Shown here piece after piece: positions 17,858-26,641 of a DNA stretch of 64,000 nt; the stretch's first letter is position 1; every line of letters begins with the position of its first letter. Origin of the DNA: Paraflavitalea sp. CAU 1676 (lineage in GTDB: Bacteria; Bacteroidota; Bacteroidia; Chitinophagales; Chitinophagaceae). The DNA is taken from positions 620,001 to 684,000 of the forward strand of contig NZ_JARHUJ010000002.1 in assembly GCF_029223285.1 (NCBI RefSeq), read 5' to 3'. A model generated the notes under the pieces. That model ran no database searches, was not told the origin of the DNA, and worked only from the letters and a program-made list of their open reading frames with translations. The position numbers were made by a program, and so were the translations under genes.

Positions 17858-20800
17858 ATGAGAAGAGTTCTATTCTCTCTCGTGGCGATCTTGTTTTTCT
17901 GTACCTCCCTACAGGCGCAAACAAGATCGGTAAGCGGTAAGGTCACCGATTCGAAGACCGGCAATCCTATCCAGGGCGCCACCGTTACCGTGCAGGGCAG
18001 TGCAACTGCTGTGCAAACCGATGCCAACGGACGTTACACCCTCAATAATTTTCCTTCCAATGCCACGCTGTTGTTCAGCATTGTTGGTTATGGGCAAAAA
18101 GCATTGAAGCCGGGCGCTTCGGCCACCTTCGATGTTGCGCTCGAAGAAAGCGCTACACAGCTCACCGAGGTGGTTGTTACTGCGCTGGGACAATCGCGCG
18201 AAAAGAAATCGCTTGGTTATTCTACGACCACGTTCAAGACCGACGATATCAACCGGACCTCGCCCGTGAGTATGTTTGATGGCTTGCAGGGCAAGGTGGC
18301 CGGCGTGGATATCTCCAACGTGAGCGGTAACCCGGGTGGCTCGACCAAAGTAATCCTGCGTGGCTACAGTTCGCTGGGTGGCAACAACCAACCACTCTAT
18401 GTGGTGGATGGGGTGCCGGTGAGTGATGTGCGGCCGGGTTCGGAAGGCATCGATCCCGATGGTACCAACAATAAGGGTACCGGGCAGGATATCATCGGCG
18501 TTCCGGGTTACGATTTCGGTAATACGGCCAACGATATCAACCCCAATGATATTGAAAGCATGACGGTGCTGAAAGGCGCTGCTGCTACCTCTTTGTACGG
18601 ATCGCGGGCCAGCAATGGGGTCATCATCATTACCACCAAGAAAGGGAAGAGCGGCCGCCTCAAGGTCGACTTTAGCTCTTCGGCCATCTTCTCCGATCCG
18701 TTGATATTGCCTAAGATGCAGGATCAATTTGGTCAGGGATGGGAAGCCTCTTTTATCCCTTCTGAAAATGGCAGCTGGGGTCCACGGCTCGATGGCGTTA
18801 ATCGCTTGTGGGGTGCCCCGGTCGATAATTCGCAATTGCTGAAACCCTTCTCCTTTGTGAAGGATAATTTCCGTGATGCGTATGAAACCGGCCGCGAGTT
18901 CAACAACACGGTCTCGTTCCAGGGCGGTAATAACAATACAACGTTCTTCTTCTCGTATGGCAACGCTTTCAGCGATGGTATTGTGCCGAGCGACAATGAC
19001 TCGTACCGGCGTAACTCGCTTTCGTTGCGTACCACTACCCGCATCGACCGGTTTACCGGTGAGGGTTCTTTCAACTACGTCAACAAAGCACAGCGATTTG
19101 TGGAAGTGGGACAGTCGGCCAGCGGGGTAGGCGGTTCCTTCTTCGAGCAGTTGCTGCAGATACCGGTTGACATTCCAATAAAGGATCACCGCGACTACAA
19201 GAACAAGTTCTTCAATGTAGACAACTTCTTTACACCTTTTGCAGAGAACCCTTACTATACATTGTTCGAGAATGGCGGCCGCAGCCGCAACGACCGGTTC
19301 TTCGGCAATATCAACCTGCAGTATAAGATCATGGATGGTATTACGATCCAGGCACAACAAGGTATCGACAATTCGAACAGTACTACCAAAACCTGGCGCA
19401 ATAAGAATGCCCCCACACCGGGTAGCTGGAATGCCGGCAATAACCCGGAGAGTGCGGCACGTTCGGCCGATATCGGCAGCGTACAGGAAGGCTCGCAGAA
19501 ATATTATGAATACGATACCAAGCTGGATGTGCTCGTCAAGAAACGCATCAATGACGATTTCGATATCGACGCCATTGCAGGGGCTAATTACAATGAACGG
19601 GGCAGCGATGTGTTGTATACCTATATTGAAGACCTGGCCCTGCCTGGTTTCTTCGATATTTCGAATGGTGTAAACCCGCCACAAAGTTCGCATTACAAGA
19701 GCAAGCAATCGATATTTGGGGTGTTTGGTTCGGCCACCCTGAACTACAAGGATTTCCTCTATTTAACGCTCACCGGTCGTAACGACTGGAGCTCCACGCT
19801 GCCGAAGGGCAAGAACAGTTATTTCTATCCCAGTGCCAACGTCTCTGTATTGCTCACGAACCTGCTTGACCCCAGTGTGAAGGAGATCGTGAACTATGCC
19901 AAGATACGCGCCAGTCTGGGCCGCACAGGTAAAGATGCTCCCATCTATCGTGTGTATGACGTGATCTCTTCGCAAGTCGTGTTGCTTCCTTTTGGACAGA
20001 TCAGTTTCCCGTTCAGTGGCGTACCTGGTTATACATTGAACGACAGGTTGGGTAATCAGACGCTGAAACCGGAGATCAGCCGGGAATGGGAACTGGGCGG
20101 TGAATTCAAGCTGTGGGACAGCCGCATCGGTATCGATATCGCTTACTATCATAAAGTATCTGATGGGCAGATCATCAATGTACCGATCGCGCCTACCACG
20201 GGCTATACTTCTGTAACCCTCAACTTTGGTCAGGTGCGCAACCAGGGTATTGAACTGAGTGCACAGATCACCCCGGTAAGGCTGAAACAATTTACCTGGG
20301 ATATCAATTATGTGTTTACCCAAAACCGTAACGAGGTGTTGGAACTGCCCACCGGCCTCGATCGCGTTACGCTCAACAATGCGTATGACGCGAACCTGGA
20401 AGCGAGACTCAATCAGCCCCTTGGTGTTTTCTATGCGCCATCGGTACGCAGAGATCCGGAAGGGCGTGTGATCGTGGATGCCAATACAGGTTTTCCGGCA
20501 GTAACTACGGAAGATGTGTATTTCGGTACCGCGCAAAGAGACTATACCATGGGCCTCTCCAATACTTTGACGTATAAGAACCTGCGGCTCGGCTTCTCCT
20601 TAGATTACCGTAAGGGTGGTGTGTTCTATTCCAGCACTTCGGAGCTGTTGCTGTTTACCGGCAACCATTACAGCACAGTGTACAATGGCAGGAAACCTTT
20701 CATTATTCCGAACTCGGTCAACGAATCGTTCGACGCGCAGGGTAAGCCTGTGTATACCGAGAATAAGACCGTATTGGACGAAGTGCACCAGGATGATTAC

Positions 20801-21103
20801 TACTATCAGAATTCGAACAGAGGTATGTTTTACGACCGCACGATACTCGACAAAACTTTCCTGAAGCTGCGGGATGTAACGTTGAGCTACACCTTGCCGA
20901 GTACCTGGGCCAAGAAGATCTCTGCAGACCGTATCGTGGTGACTGCTATAGGAAGAAACCTGTGGGTTAGTTTGCCCAAGAGCAATAAGATCGTCGATCC
21001 GGAGTCGTCGAACTTCGGTCGTGATATTGCCAGTGAGTTTGGTGAGTTTAGGGTTGGTCCTACTCCACGGTCTTACGGTGCCTCTGTACGCATTTCCTTC
21101 TAA
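17858..21103 (+). CDS. SusC/RagA family TonB-linked outer-membrane transporter (no STN domain)
   Basis: A 1081-residue outer-membrane channel. It has a signal peptide (MRRVLFSLVAILFFCTSLQAQ), then directly a carboxypeptidase-regulatory-like domain (about 25-100; GKVTDSKTGNPIQGATV), the SusC linker VVVTALGQSREKKSLGYS, the plug (about 125-270; PLYVVDGVPVSD, LYGSRASNGVIIITTKKGKSG) and the barrel up to a terminal Phe. Unlike the other two SusC genes in the window it lacks an STN domain, in keeping with the absence of a linked FecR. It is first in a four-gene plus-strand operon with a SusD-like protein and two accessory lipoproteins. The ligand is unknown. Confidence 0.97.
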   Translation: MRRVLFSLVAILFFCTSLQAQTRSVSGKVTDSKTGNPIQGATVTVQGSATAVQTDANGRYTLNNFPSNATLLFSIVGYGQKALKPGASATFDVALEESATQLTEVVVTALGQSREKKSLGYSTTTFKTDDINRTSPVSMFDGLQGKVAGVDISNVSGNPGGSTKVILRGYSSLGGNNQPLYVVDGVPVSDVRPGSEGIDPDGTNNKGTGQDIIGVPGYDFGNTANDINPNDIESMTVLKGAAATSLYGSRASNGVIIITTKKGKSGRLKVDFSSSAIFSDPLILPKMQDQFGQGWEASFIPSENGSWGPRLDGVNRLWGAPVDNSQLLKPFSFVKDNFRDAYETGREFNNTVSFQGGNNNTTFFFSYGNAFSDGIVPSDNDSYRRNSLSLRTTTRIDRFTGEGSFNYVNKAQRFVEVGQSASGVGGSFFEQLLQIPVDIPIKDHRDYKNKFFNVDNFFTPFAENPYYTLFENGGRSRNDRFFGNINLQYKIMDGITIQAQQGIDNSNSTTKTWRNKNAPTPGSWNAGNNPESAARSADIGSVQEGSQKYYEYDTKLDVLVKKRINDDFDIDAIAGANYNERGSDVLYTYIEDLALPGFFDISNGVNPPQSSHYKSKQSIFGVFGSATLNYKDFLYLTLTGRNDWSSTLPKGKNSYFYPSANVSVLLTNLLDPSVKEIVNYAKIRASLGRTGKDAPIYRVYDVISSQVVLLPFGQISFPFSGVPGYTLNDRLGNQTLKPEISREWELGGEFKLWDSRIGIDIAYYHKVSDGQIINVPIAPTTGYTSVTLNFGQVRNQGIELSAQITPVRLKQFTWDINYVFTQNRNEVLELPTGLDRVTLNNAYDANLEARLNQPLGVFYAPSVRRDPEGRVIVDANTGFPAVTTEDVYFGTAQRDYTMGLSNTLTYKNLRLGFSLDYRKGGVFYSSTSELLLFTGNHYSTVYNGRKPFIIPNSVNESFDAQGKPVYTENKTVLDEVHQDDYYYQNSNRGMFYDRTILDKTFLKLRDVTLSYTLPSTWAKKISADRIVVTAIGRNLWVSLPKSNKIVDPESSNFGRDIASEFGEFRVGPTPRSYGASVRISF

Positions 21104-21118
21104 TCTAAAATGGTCTTT

Positions 21119-22579
21119 ATGAAACTGATCAATCAATATAACCTGTACATCTTGTTGCTGGCCTGCGGGCTGATGGCTGGCTGCAGCAAGATCACGGAAG
21201 ACAATATCGACCCCAACAATCCTTCGGTCGATAAAGCCACTCCGCAGTTGCTGCTGCCTTCGGCCTTTATGTGCACGGCGGGACAAATAGGCGGAGAGTA
21301 TGCTATCACGGGCGGACTTTGGTCGCAGTACTATACGCAGAGTGCTTTTGCGAGCCAGTACCGTACTATCGATGCCTACAATATGGTTTCTTCTGATAAC
21401 AATATTGCTTACCGGGAGGTTTTCCGCAATGCCCTGATCGATTATAAGAAGGTCCAGGACCTGTCGGAGGAAGCAAGCAACTGGCCTTTTTACATGATGG
21501 CTACGGTGATGAAAGCATACACGTACCATGTGGTCGTTGACCTGTATGACCAGGTGCCTTATTCGGAAGCGCTTGGAGGCTCTACCAACCTGCAGCCAAA
21601 GTTTGATGATGGCTATTCCATCTACACAGGTTTGCTGGGAGAGATCAATAACGCTATGTCGAAGAATTACAAAGTGGGTGTTTCTGCGAGTGATGCAGTG
21701 AGCGACATCATCTTTGGCGGGGATATGGCACAATGGGAACGTTTTGCCAATACGCTGAAGCTGAAATTGTACCTCCGTATGGTGAATGCCAAAGCGAGTG
21801 AAGCGCAAACGGGTATTACGGCCCTGTACACGGCCAATGCTCCGTTTTTAGAAGATGGTGCAGGGATTACCATTTTCGAGGACAGGCCCAATTACAGCAA
21901 TCCTTTCTATGAACAGAATATACGGCGCCTGAACACCAATGACAACCTGCGCGCCAGTTATACGTTCGTGAGCTGGCTGCGGAAGAACAATGATCCGCGG
22001 GTGGTGAGTTATTTTGGTTCGGCCAACCCCGGTACTATTCACCAGGGCGACTACACGAGCAATAACCCAGCTTATGCTTCGGCGGCGGTGTTTGTGCAAC
22101 ATGCTACCGACCCGGTTTGGTTTATCTCTAAGGCTGAGTCCTATTTGATGCAAGCAGAAGCGCGGGCGAGGTATTTTGCCGGCGCCGGCGCGAAGGCTTT
22201 GTATGATGAAGGTGTGACAGCTGCTTTTGCCCAGTTGAACCTGACACCGGGTACTTTGCTAACGGGCGCTTATGCTTTCCCGGACGGCGGTACGCTGGAA
22301 CAAAAGATCGAAGCCATCAGTACGCAAAAGTGGGCTTCGTTTCCCGGTACGCACGACCTGGAAGGGTTCTTTGAACAGAACCGTACGGGTTATCCAAAGA
22401 ACAGTCCGGTTTATTCCACTGCTCCCACGTATGTGGCTGGTCAGTTTGCTTATTCGGCCAACGGTGTTACCGGTGGGTTGTTTCCCAAACGACTGTTGTT
22501 TCCCGAAATAGAAAGAAGCCGCAATATCAATACGCCTGGGGAAGAGCCGATCACTAAGAAAGTATGGTGGGCGAAATAA
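21119..22579 (+). CDS. SusD-like outer-membrane lipoprotein (SusD-like_2 group)
   Basis: A lipoprotein of about 486 residues. I chose the ATG at 21119 because it directly precedes a compact lipoprotein signal ending Leu-Met-Ala-Gly-Cys; an in-frame ATG nine bases earlier is possible. The mature start (ITEDNIDPNNPSVDKATPQLLLPSA) and the phrase GGLWSQYYTQS are characteristic of the SusD-like_2 group, which pairs with STN-less SusC channels. The conserved FISKAESYLMQAEARAR helix lies about three quarters along. It starts 15 bases after the SusC stop. Role: surface capture of the ligand for the adjacent channel. Confidence 0.95.
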   Translation: MKLINQYNLYILLLACGLMAGCSKITEDNIDPNNPSVDKATPQLLLPSAFMCTAGQIGGEYAITGGLWSQYYTQSAFASQYRTIDAYNMVSSDNNIAYREVFRNALIDYKKVQDLSEEASNWPFYMMATVMKAYTYHVVVDLYDQVPYSEALGGSTNLQPKFDDGYSIYTGLLGEINNAMSKNYKVGVSASDAVSDIIFGGDMAQWERFANTLKLKLYLRMVNAKASEAQTGITALYTANAPFLEDGAGITIFEDRPNYSNPFYEQNIRRLNTNDNLRASYTFVSWLRKNNDPRVVSYFGSANPGTIHQGDYTSNNPAYASAAVFVQHATDPVWFISKAESYLMQAEARARYFAGAGAKALYDEGVTAAFAQLNLTPGTLLTGAYAFPDGGTLEQKIEAISTQKWASFPGTHDLEGFFEQNRTGYPKNSPVYSTAPTYVAGQFAYSANGVTGGLFPKRLLFPEIERSRNINTPGEEPITKKVWWAK

Positions 22580-22597
22580 TCAACTCAATCAAACTGT

Positions 22598-23281
22598 ATG
22601 AAACAATCTATCATAAAGCTGTCTATGTTCATGCTGGTGCTGGTGTTGTTACAGGCCTGCGCCAAAGAGCCCGACTTCAATTATCCCGAAGGCTATGTGG
22701 GTATTTCGAAGGTGGTGGACTTTCCTTCTATCGCGATCAAAGGAGAGCGGCTCATTATCCAGGACCAGGGAGTGCCTTATACGGAGCCAGGCGCCGAGGC
22801 ATTTTTGAAAGGGCAGTCGGTGACCTATGCTACCAATGGTACGGTCAATACCAGTACGCCGGGTGTGTATGAGCTGGAGTATTCTGCCAGTTCGCCCGAT
22901 GGGTTTACGGCTACCGATTTCAGAACGGTGGTGATCATGTCTACGGCTGCTGATGTTACCAATAACAATTTTGCAGGCACCTACAACCGGGAGCTGACGG
23001 GTTTGAATTCTACCTGGACGAAAACGGGTCGCGGCATCTATGATGTAGAGAATCCTGGCGGTGCGGCGGCTGGCGTGGGCTTCGTGGTGAAGCTGGTGAA
23101 CTATACAGGAACAAAAGTGTCCATTCCCAAACAACAGGCCTTTGATCCTTCTATTGGAGGTTTGAACACGATCAAGTCGACAAGTGAGGTGTACCGCGCT
23201 ACAGCGGTGCCGGTTACAGTAGACTGGATCTTGCTGGCGGGTGGTTATGGTAATGGTCTGCGTACTTTCAAAAAACTCTAA
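22598..23281 (+). CDS. Accessory lipoprotein with DUF5011/DUF5012-like Ig fold
   Basis: A 227-residue lipoprotein with lipobox Leu-Gln-Ala-Cys (Cys21). Residues of about 45-115 (VPYTEPGAEAF ... TSTPGVYELEYSASSPDGFTATDFRTVVI) match the Ig-like DUF5011/5012 module common in accessory proteins of SusCD loci; the C-terminal half is unassigned beta-rich sequence. It starts 18 bases after the SusD stop and is followed 11 bases later by another lipoprotein. In this family setting such proteins are thought to be surface-exposed extra binding subunits. The assignment rests on remembered family patterns. Confidence 0.85.
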   Translation: MKQSIIKLSMFMLVLVLLQACAKEPDFNYPEGYVGISKVVDFPSIAIKGERLIIQDQGVPYTEPGAEAFLKGQSVTYATNGTVNTSTPGVYELEYSASSPDGFTATDFRTVVIMSTAADVTNNNFAGTYNRELTGLNSTWTKTGRGIYDVENPGGAAAGVGFVVKLVNYTGTKVSIPKQQAFDPSIGGLNTIKSTSEVYRATAVPVTVDWILLAGGYGNGLRTFKKL

Positions 23282-23292
23282 AACTTTATTAT

Positions 23293-23781
23293 ATGCTCAG
23301 GCAATCTTTTACGGTTTTGCTTTTGGCAATGATGGCTGGCTTTACGTTATCCAGCTGCGAAAAGGATGATGAAATTGGTGGTACTGCCGTTGAAAAGTTA
23401 TCGGGGGAGTGGTGGGTGCAGCTTTCAGTAGACAATGCCCTGGTGGTACCCAATTTCTTTGAATTGCGGACTTACAATACGGCGGACAACGTAGGCAACA
23501 AGATGTGGCTGGATGATAATGAGGACCTGTGGCCTTATAAGTTCAAGGTGGATGTGGATCCAACTGCACAGACCTTCTCGGCGACCGATGCGCAGAGCGA
23601 GTACACCAATATCAAGGTGACGGTGAAGAATGGTAAGGTATTGTCGGGCGTGAGTAAGGGACCAGTGTCGCAGGCGGTTACCGACAGTATCTATTTCGAG
23701 GCCGAGTTCTCGGACGACCCGGGTACTACTTATCAGCTGCATGGGTACCGGCGTACAAGGTTTACGGAGGATGATCATTGA
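23293..23781 (+). CDS. Accessory lipoprotein, lipid-binding/lipocalin-like type
   Basis: A 162-residue lipoprotein (signal ending Leu-Ser-Ser-Cys). The body reads as an up-and-down beta barrel starting KLSGEWWVQLSVD and resembles the 'lipid-binding putative hydrolase' family that often closes SusC/SusD-like_2/DUF5012 operons. It is last in the operon, with a hairpin terminator candidate 220 bases downstream after a repeat-bearing stretch. No catalytic residues are evident, so the 'hydrolase' label of the family should be treated with reserve. Position and signal are firm; function is inferred. Confidence 0.8.
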   Translation: MLRQSFTVLLLAMMAGFTLSSCEKDDEIGGTAVEKLSGEWWVQLSVDNALVVPNFFELRTYNTADNVGNKMWLDDNEDLWPYKFKVDVDPTAQTFSATDAQSEYTNIKVTVKNGKVLSGVSKGPVSQAVTDSIYFEAEFSDDPGTTYQLHGYRRTRFTEDDH

Positions 23782-23800
23782 GGGAAGGCAGTGAGGCAGC

Positions 23801-23870
23801 AAGGCAATCCCGACATGCGTCGGGACATCGAGGTGTTAAGGCATTCCCGACATGCGTCGAGACATCGAGG
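23801..23870. repeat. Two 33-bp direct repeats with internal hairpins
   Basis: Units at 23801-23833 and 23838-23870 share the frame AAGGCAWTCCCGACATGCG plus TCGRGACATCGAGG and differ at two positions. Each contains the inverted repeat TCCCGAC-ATGC-GTCGGGA, with one arm base changed in the second unit. GGCAGTGAGGCAGCAAGGCAA just before and GGCAGCGAGGC just after look like further degenerate pieces. It may be a dispersed intergenic repeat element. Confidence 0.75.
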
Positions 23871-24003
23871 CAACTGAAGAAGAAAGGCAGCGAGGCTGGA
23901 GCAGGAAGGCAATCGCGGCGTGATGACAAAATAGTTAGATTTCGTGTTTGTATTACCGGTTATGTAACCGATTTATGCCAATAGTTTTTCGTATCTTAGG
24001 AGG

Positions 24004-24037
24004 AGCTGGCCAGTTATACGTGGCCAGCTTTGTTTTA
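24004..24037 (+). terminator. Hairpin terminator candidate downstream of the second SusC/SusD operon
   Basis: A 9-bp perfect stem (AGCTGGCCA, eight-base loop, TGGCCAGCT) is followed by TTGTTTT. It is the first terminator-like structure after the operon's last stop codon, 222 bases away. Confidence 0.65.
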
Positions 24038-24238
24038 GGCTTTCTTTTATGTCTGCGACTCCAAACTATATTATCTCCATTTCGAGCAAACCCTTTGTGG
24101 GCTTGCTTTCGCCATTTTACGGCGCAATAAATCAGCGTCTGTACTGGATTTGAGGCCGATCGGCCCGGTGTTGGCCCGGACTTCTCCCGGCATTGAGCCG
24201 GCCTTCCTGGGGAATTGATCACGAACATCTCATAAGGT

Positions 24239-24271
24239 ACTATGGAGTAACTATGGAGCTACTATACGAGT
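24239..24271 (+). repeat. Three tandem 11-bp units
   Basis: ACTATGGAGTA, ACTATGGAGCT and ACTATACGAGT follow one another without gaps. The 11-bp period and the ACTATGGAG core are clear in the first two units and degraded in the third. The array lies about 305 bases before the SUKH-fusion start and is of unknown role. Confidence 0.6.
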
Positions 24272-24576
24272 GCTCCTGACGGCCTGTTTGGGCACTTTTC
24301 CTGAAGACTCCGGGGCCGACAGGGAAATTCTGTACGAGACCTCGACGGCTTTTTCGGGTGTTGGTGCAGGGACTAGTGTATGTGTTGGAGTAATCGGTTT
24401 CGATGAACATTTGTGCCAGAAAGCTACCTGTATGGGTTGCTTTTTTCGTTGGGAATACACGTTAACGTCAAACAAGACCTGTCATGTCATGACAAAATAT
24501 GACAAATGCGCCATTATGAACATGAACATTTTGAAACGACATGGGAAGTTCGGAAATTTATAGAAATCTAATATTT

Positions 24577-25980
24577 ATGGCAAGATATTACGGTCCGGTC
24601 AAGATCAGGGGCTCCGTTGGCGGCCTCACTTATTATGAAAACGAGGAAGGGCAATTCGTTAAAGAGAAGGGCAGTCCGCGGGAGTGCAGGATGCAATATG
24701 GTGAAGAGTTTATGCGCTCGCGCCGGTATGCAGCCGAATTCCAGGGTGCGACGGCGGTTGCCCGGCAATTGCGGGATGCCATGGGCAATCTGACCATCGG
24801 TGTGCGATCGATGCGTGCGTCGTCGAACATGACGACCTGGCTGTTATCTGTGGCGCATACGGACCCTGTGAGCGACTGGGGCGAGCGGAAGGTATGGTTG
24901 GGTGATCTCTCGCTGTTGCAAGGATATGAGTTCAATAAAAACAATAAGCTGGACGATGCGCTACCGGTGCCCTTGTGGGATAACTGCCGGTTGGTGGATG
25001 GAAAGGCTACGGTGAAGCTGCCGGGTTTTCGGTTGCGCCGCAAGAAAAACCTTCCTGACAATGCCTCTCATTTCAGGATGGTGAGTGCAGTATTGTACCT
25101 GGATGCGGGAAAGAAGACCTATAAGCGTGATTTGAAGGAGGGGACGCTATGTGAGATCGGCAATAAAGCGGGGCCAGCCTTTGAAGCGGAGCATGAGATC
25201 GCCGCTGGTGAGGGCCAGCTTGTTTTGTGGCTGGTGGGTATTGAATACCTGGGCATGGGCAAGAAGAGAATGGAGGTGTTGAAAGGTGGAGCGATGCGCG
25301 TGATGGGATGTGGGCTGGGAGGATTGGTGGATTATGAGCGGCTGGGGGAGGATGTGGAAAGTGTAGGAGAGGTGCGTGGTGAGCGAGTGGTTGAAAGGAG
25401 GGATGAGGATGTGGTTGATAGTGAAGCGTTGGCAGCTTCCATGAATAGTCAAATCAATGAGGCAGACTTGAATAGGAGTTCATCTACATCTGAATGTAAG
25501 CATTGCAATATGATATCTGAAAATCTGGGCACAACCATTCAAAAAGTCAGCAGTTATTGGGAAAGCCAGGGCATCAAGCTCGAGGTCGTGCCTCCGCAAG
25601 CAATTGTGAACACTATTCAGGAAAATGGGTTGTCTGTACCGGATGACTTCAAGCATTTTTATTCGGTCGTAAATGGGATGCCTTTTTGGCCCGGCTACAG
25701 CGAGACGGATGAAAATTGCTTTTTATTTTATGAATTAAAGCAAATAACAACCCTTGAAAAGGACTTGAATAGGATTTCCTGTCTCCCGGAAAAAGACAAT
25801 GTCTATGTGTTTGCCGACTATATGACCCGATCCTGGTGGTATGGTTACCGGTACATCAACGAGCGCGAGTATGTAATTGGGATCATTCCATACCATGATA
25901 CATTTACGCCTATCACTAACTCTCTTGAAGAGTTTTTACAGTTGTACCTGGAGGATTCGGAGAGGTTATACCAGTATTAG
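24577..25980 (+). CDS. Fusion of a Bacteroidota MARYYG-type domain to a SUKH (SMI1/KNR4-like) domain
   Basis: About 467 residues from the ATG at 24577, chosen because the family begins MARYYGPVKIRGSVGG; an in-frame ATG 36 bases upstream is possible. Residues of about 1-240 match, from memory, an abundant uncharacterised Bacteroidota family (Gly-rich start, TYYENEEGQFVKEKG, a R-x-R-R block, then a beta-rich half). A charged, low-complexity linker (about 245-300, rich in Gly, Glu, Arg, Val) leads to a C-terminal SUKH domain (about 315-467; YWESQGIKL ... VPDDFKHFYSVVNGMPFWPGY ... SLEEFLQLYLED). SUKH domains commonly act as immunity proteins against nuclease or other polymorphic toxins. Base composition shifts to AT-richer at the SUKH part, suggesting it was acquired separately. 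No toxin gene is adjacent. Confidence 0.8.
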   Translation: MARYYGPVKIRGSVGGLTYYENEEGQFVKEKGSPRECRMQYGEEFMRSRRYAAEFQGATAVARQLRDAMGNLTIGVRSMRASSNMTTWLLSVAHTDPVSDWGERKVWLGDLSLLQGYEFNKNNKLDDALPVPLWDNCRLVDGKATVKLPGFRLRRKKNLPDNASHFRMVSAVLYLDAGKKTYKRDLKEGTLCEIGNKAGPAFEAEHEIAAGEGQLVLWLVGIEYLGMGKKRMEVLKGGAMRVMGCGLGGLVDYERLGEDVESVGEVRGERVVERRDEDVVDSEALAASMNSQINEADLNRSSSTSECKHCNMISENLGTTIQKVSSYWESQGIKLEVVPPQAIVNTIQENGLSVPDDFKHFYSVVNGMPFWPGYSETDENCFLFYELKQITTLEKDLNRISCLPEKDNVYVFADYMTRSWWYGYRYINEREYVIGIIPYHDTFTPITNSLEEFLQLYLEDSERLYQY

Positions 25981-25998
25981 TGTTATCCTAACATGTTC

Positions 25999-26250
25999 TC
26001 AGCGCAGTTTGGTCAAACTCTTGCTTTCCCATTTACCTAATCCCGTATTGTATTGAATACTATATGCGTGTGATCCATCGGATACAACATAAAAATTAGA
26101 CGGGGCTGGCAACTTCGGTTCGCCGCCTTTCGCATATGCGGCATTCCCTTTAACTGCGAATATTAATATCGATACGGAAAGGATAAAAGCAGAAATGCTC
26201 ATGATGATTTTGAAATAATTTGTCATAATAAACTTTTGCATGATTGACAT
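25999..26250 (-). CDS. Small secreted or membrane-anchored protein, unknown
   Basis: Up to 83 residues, with several possible starts (Met1, Met4, Met9). One hydrophobic segment (about 12-34, IIMSISAFILSVSILIFAV) is followed by NAAYA, a plausible signal-peptidase site, and a short mature part of about 45 residues (GGEPKLPAPSNFYVV ... YNTGLGKWESKSL). It converges on the SUKH-fusion gene with 18 bases between stops. The AT-rich composition fits the rest of this accessory segment. I recognise no family. It could be a small bacteriocin-like or cell-surface peptide, but there is no direct evidence. Confidence 0.55.
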   Translation of the reverse strand: MSIMQKFIMTNYFKIIMSISAFILSVSILIFAVKGNAAYAKGGEPKLPAPSNFYVVSDGSHAYSIQYNTGLGKWESKSLTKLR

Positions 26251-26293
26251 TTTATTAGATGATTGAATAATCCAGAACTCCCAGTAAAGGTAG

Positions 26294-26539
26294 GTGTCAA
26301 TATTTCCACCGATAAGCGTCTTTGTACGGGTAAAAAAAAGGTGTTTTCACTGCCAGGAACTAGTATTGAGAATTTCTCTGGGCAACGCCAAGCAACTGGT
26401 TAAAGGAAGCGTTCCGTCTCTGGGCATAATTTTGCACGTTGCTGCTACCTCGCCTGATGACCTAAGAAACGCGCTGATTGATTTTTCGAAAATTCAAGAC
26501 GTTACAGGTGTGGTGACCATGTATATCCGAAATACTTAG
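26294..26539 (+). pseudogene. Possible 5'-truncated gene remnant
   Basis: An open frame of 81 codons with only a GTG start and no ATG. The last about 60 codons look protein-like (LVLRISLGNAKQLV ... SPDDLRNALIDFSKIQDVTGVV), with a beta-alpha-beta feel. The first about 20 codons (VRVKKRCFHCQ) do not. This suggests the C-terminal part of a small domain whose start has been lost, stranded in an accessory segment. The family is not recognised, and an intact small gene using GTG cannot be excluded. Confidence 0.3.
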
Positions 26540-26641
26540 ATCAAGAAATAGCTCCTGATGCGAACGCTGATTCTTTAGACTTACCGAATTACTGCAACTG
26601 CTCCACATTGAAAATGCCCCTGGTCTTTAGTGTGCCATATA

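Larger units (their letters stand above)
23782..24576. other. Long repeat-bearing intergenic region
   Basis: Almost 800 bp with no gene I can support. It contains, in order, two 33-bp direct repeats and related GGCAGYGAGGC words, a terminator-like hairpin, about 200 bp of unremarkable sequence, and three tandem 11-bp units. Short open frames here (for example 24270-24563 plus) lack coding character. The region precedes the SUKH-fusion gene and looks like a site of past rearrangement. Confidence 0.55.

Noticed and set aside
17909-19708. 599-aa open frame antisense to the second SusC
   Set aside because: The plus strand encodes an unmistakable SusC protein over the same interval.
23801-23870. 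CRISPR array
   Set aside because: Only two units with a four-base spacer between them; there are no spacer-like unique sequences and no cas genes.
24270-24563. 97-aa open frame upstream of the SUKH-fusion gene
   Set aside because: No protein-like periodicity, Cys-rich random composition, and it overlaps the start region of the real gene.
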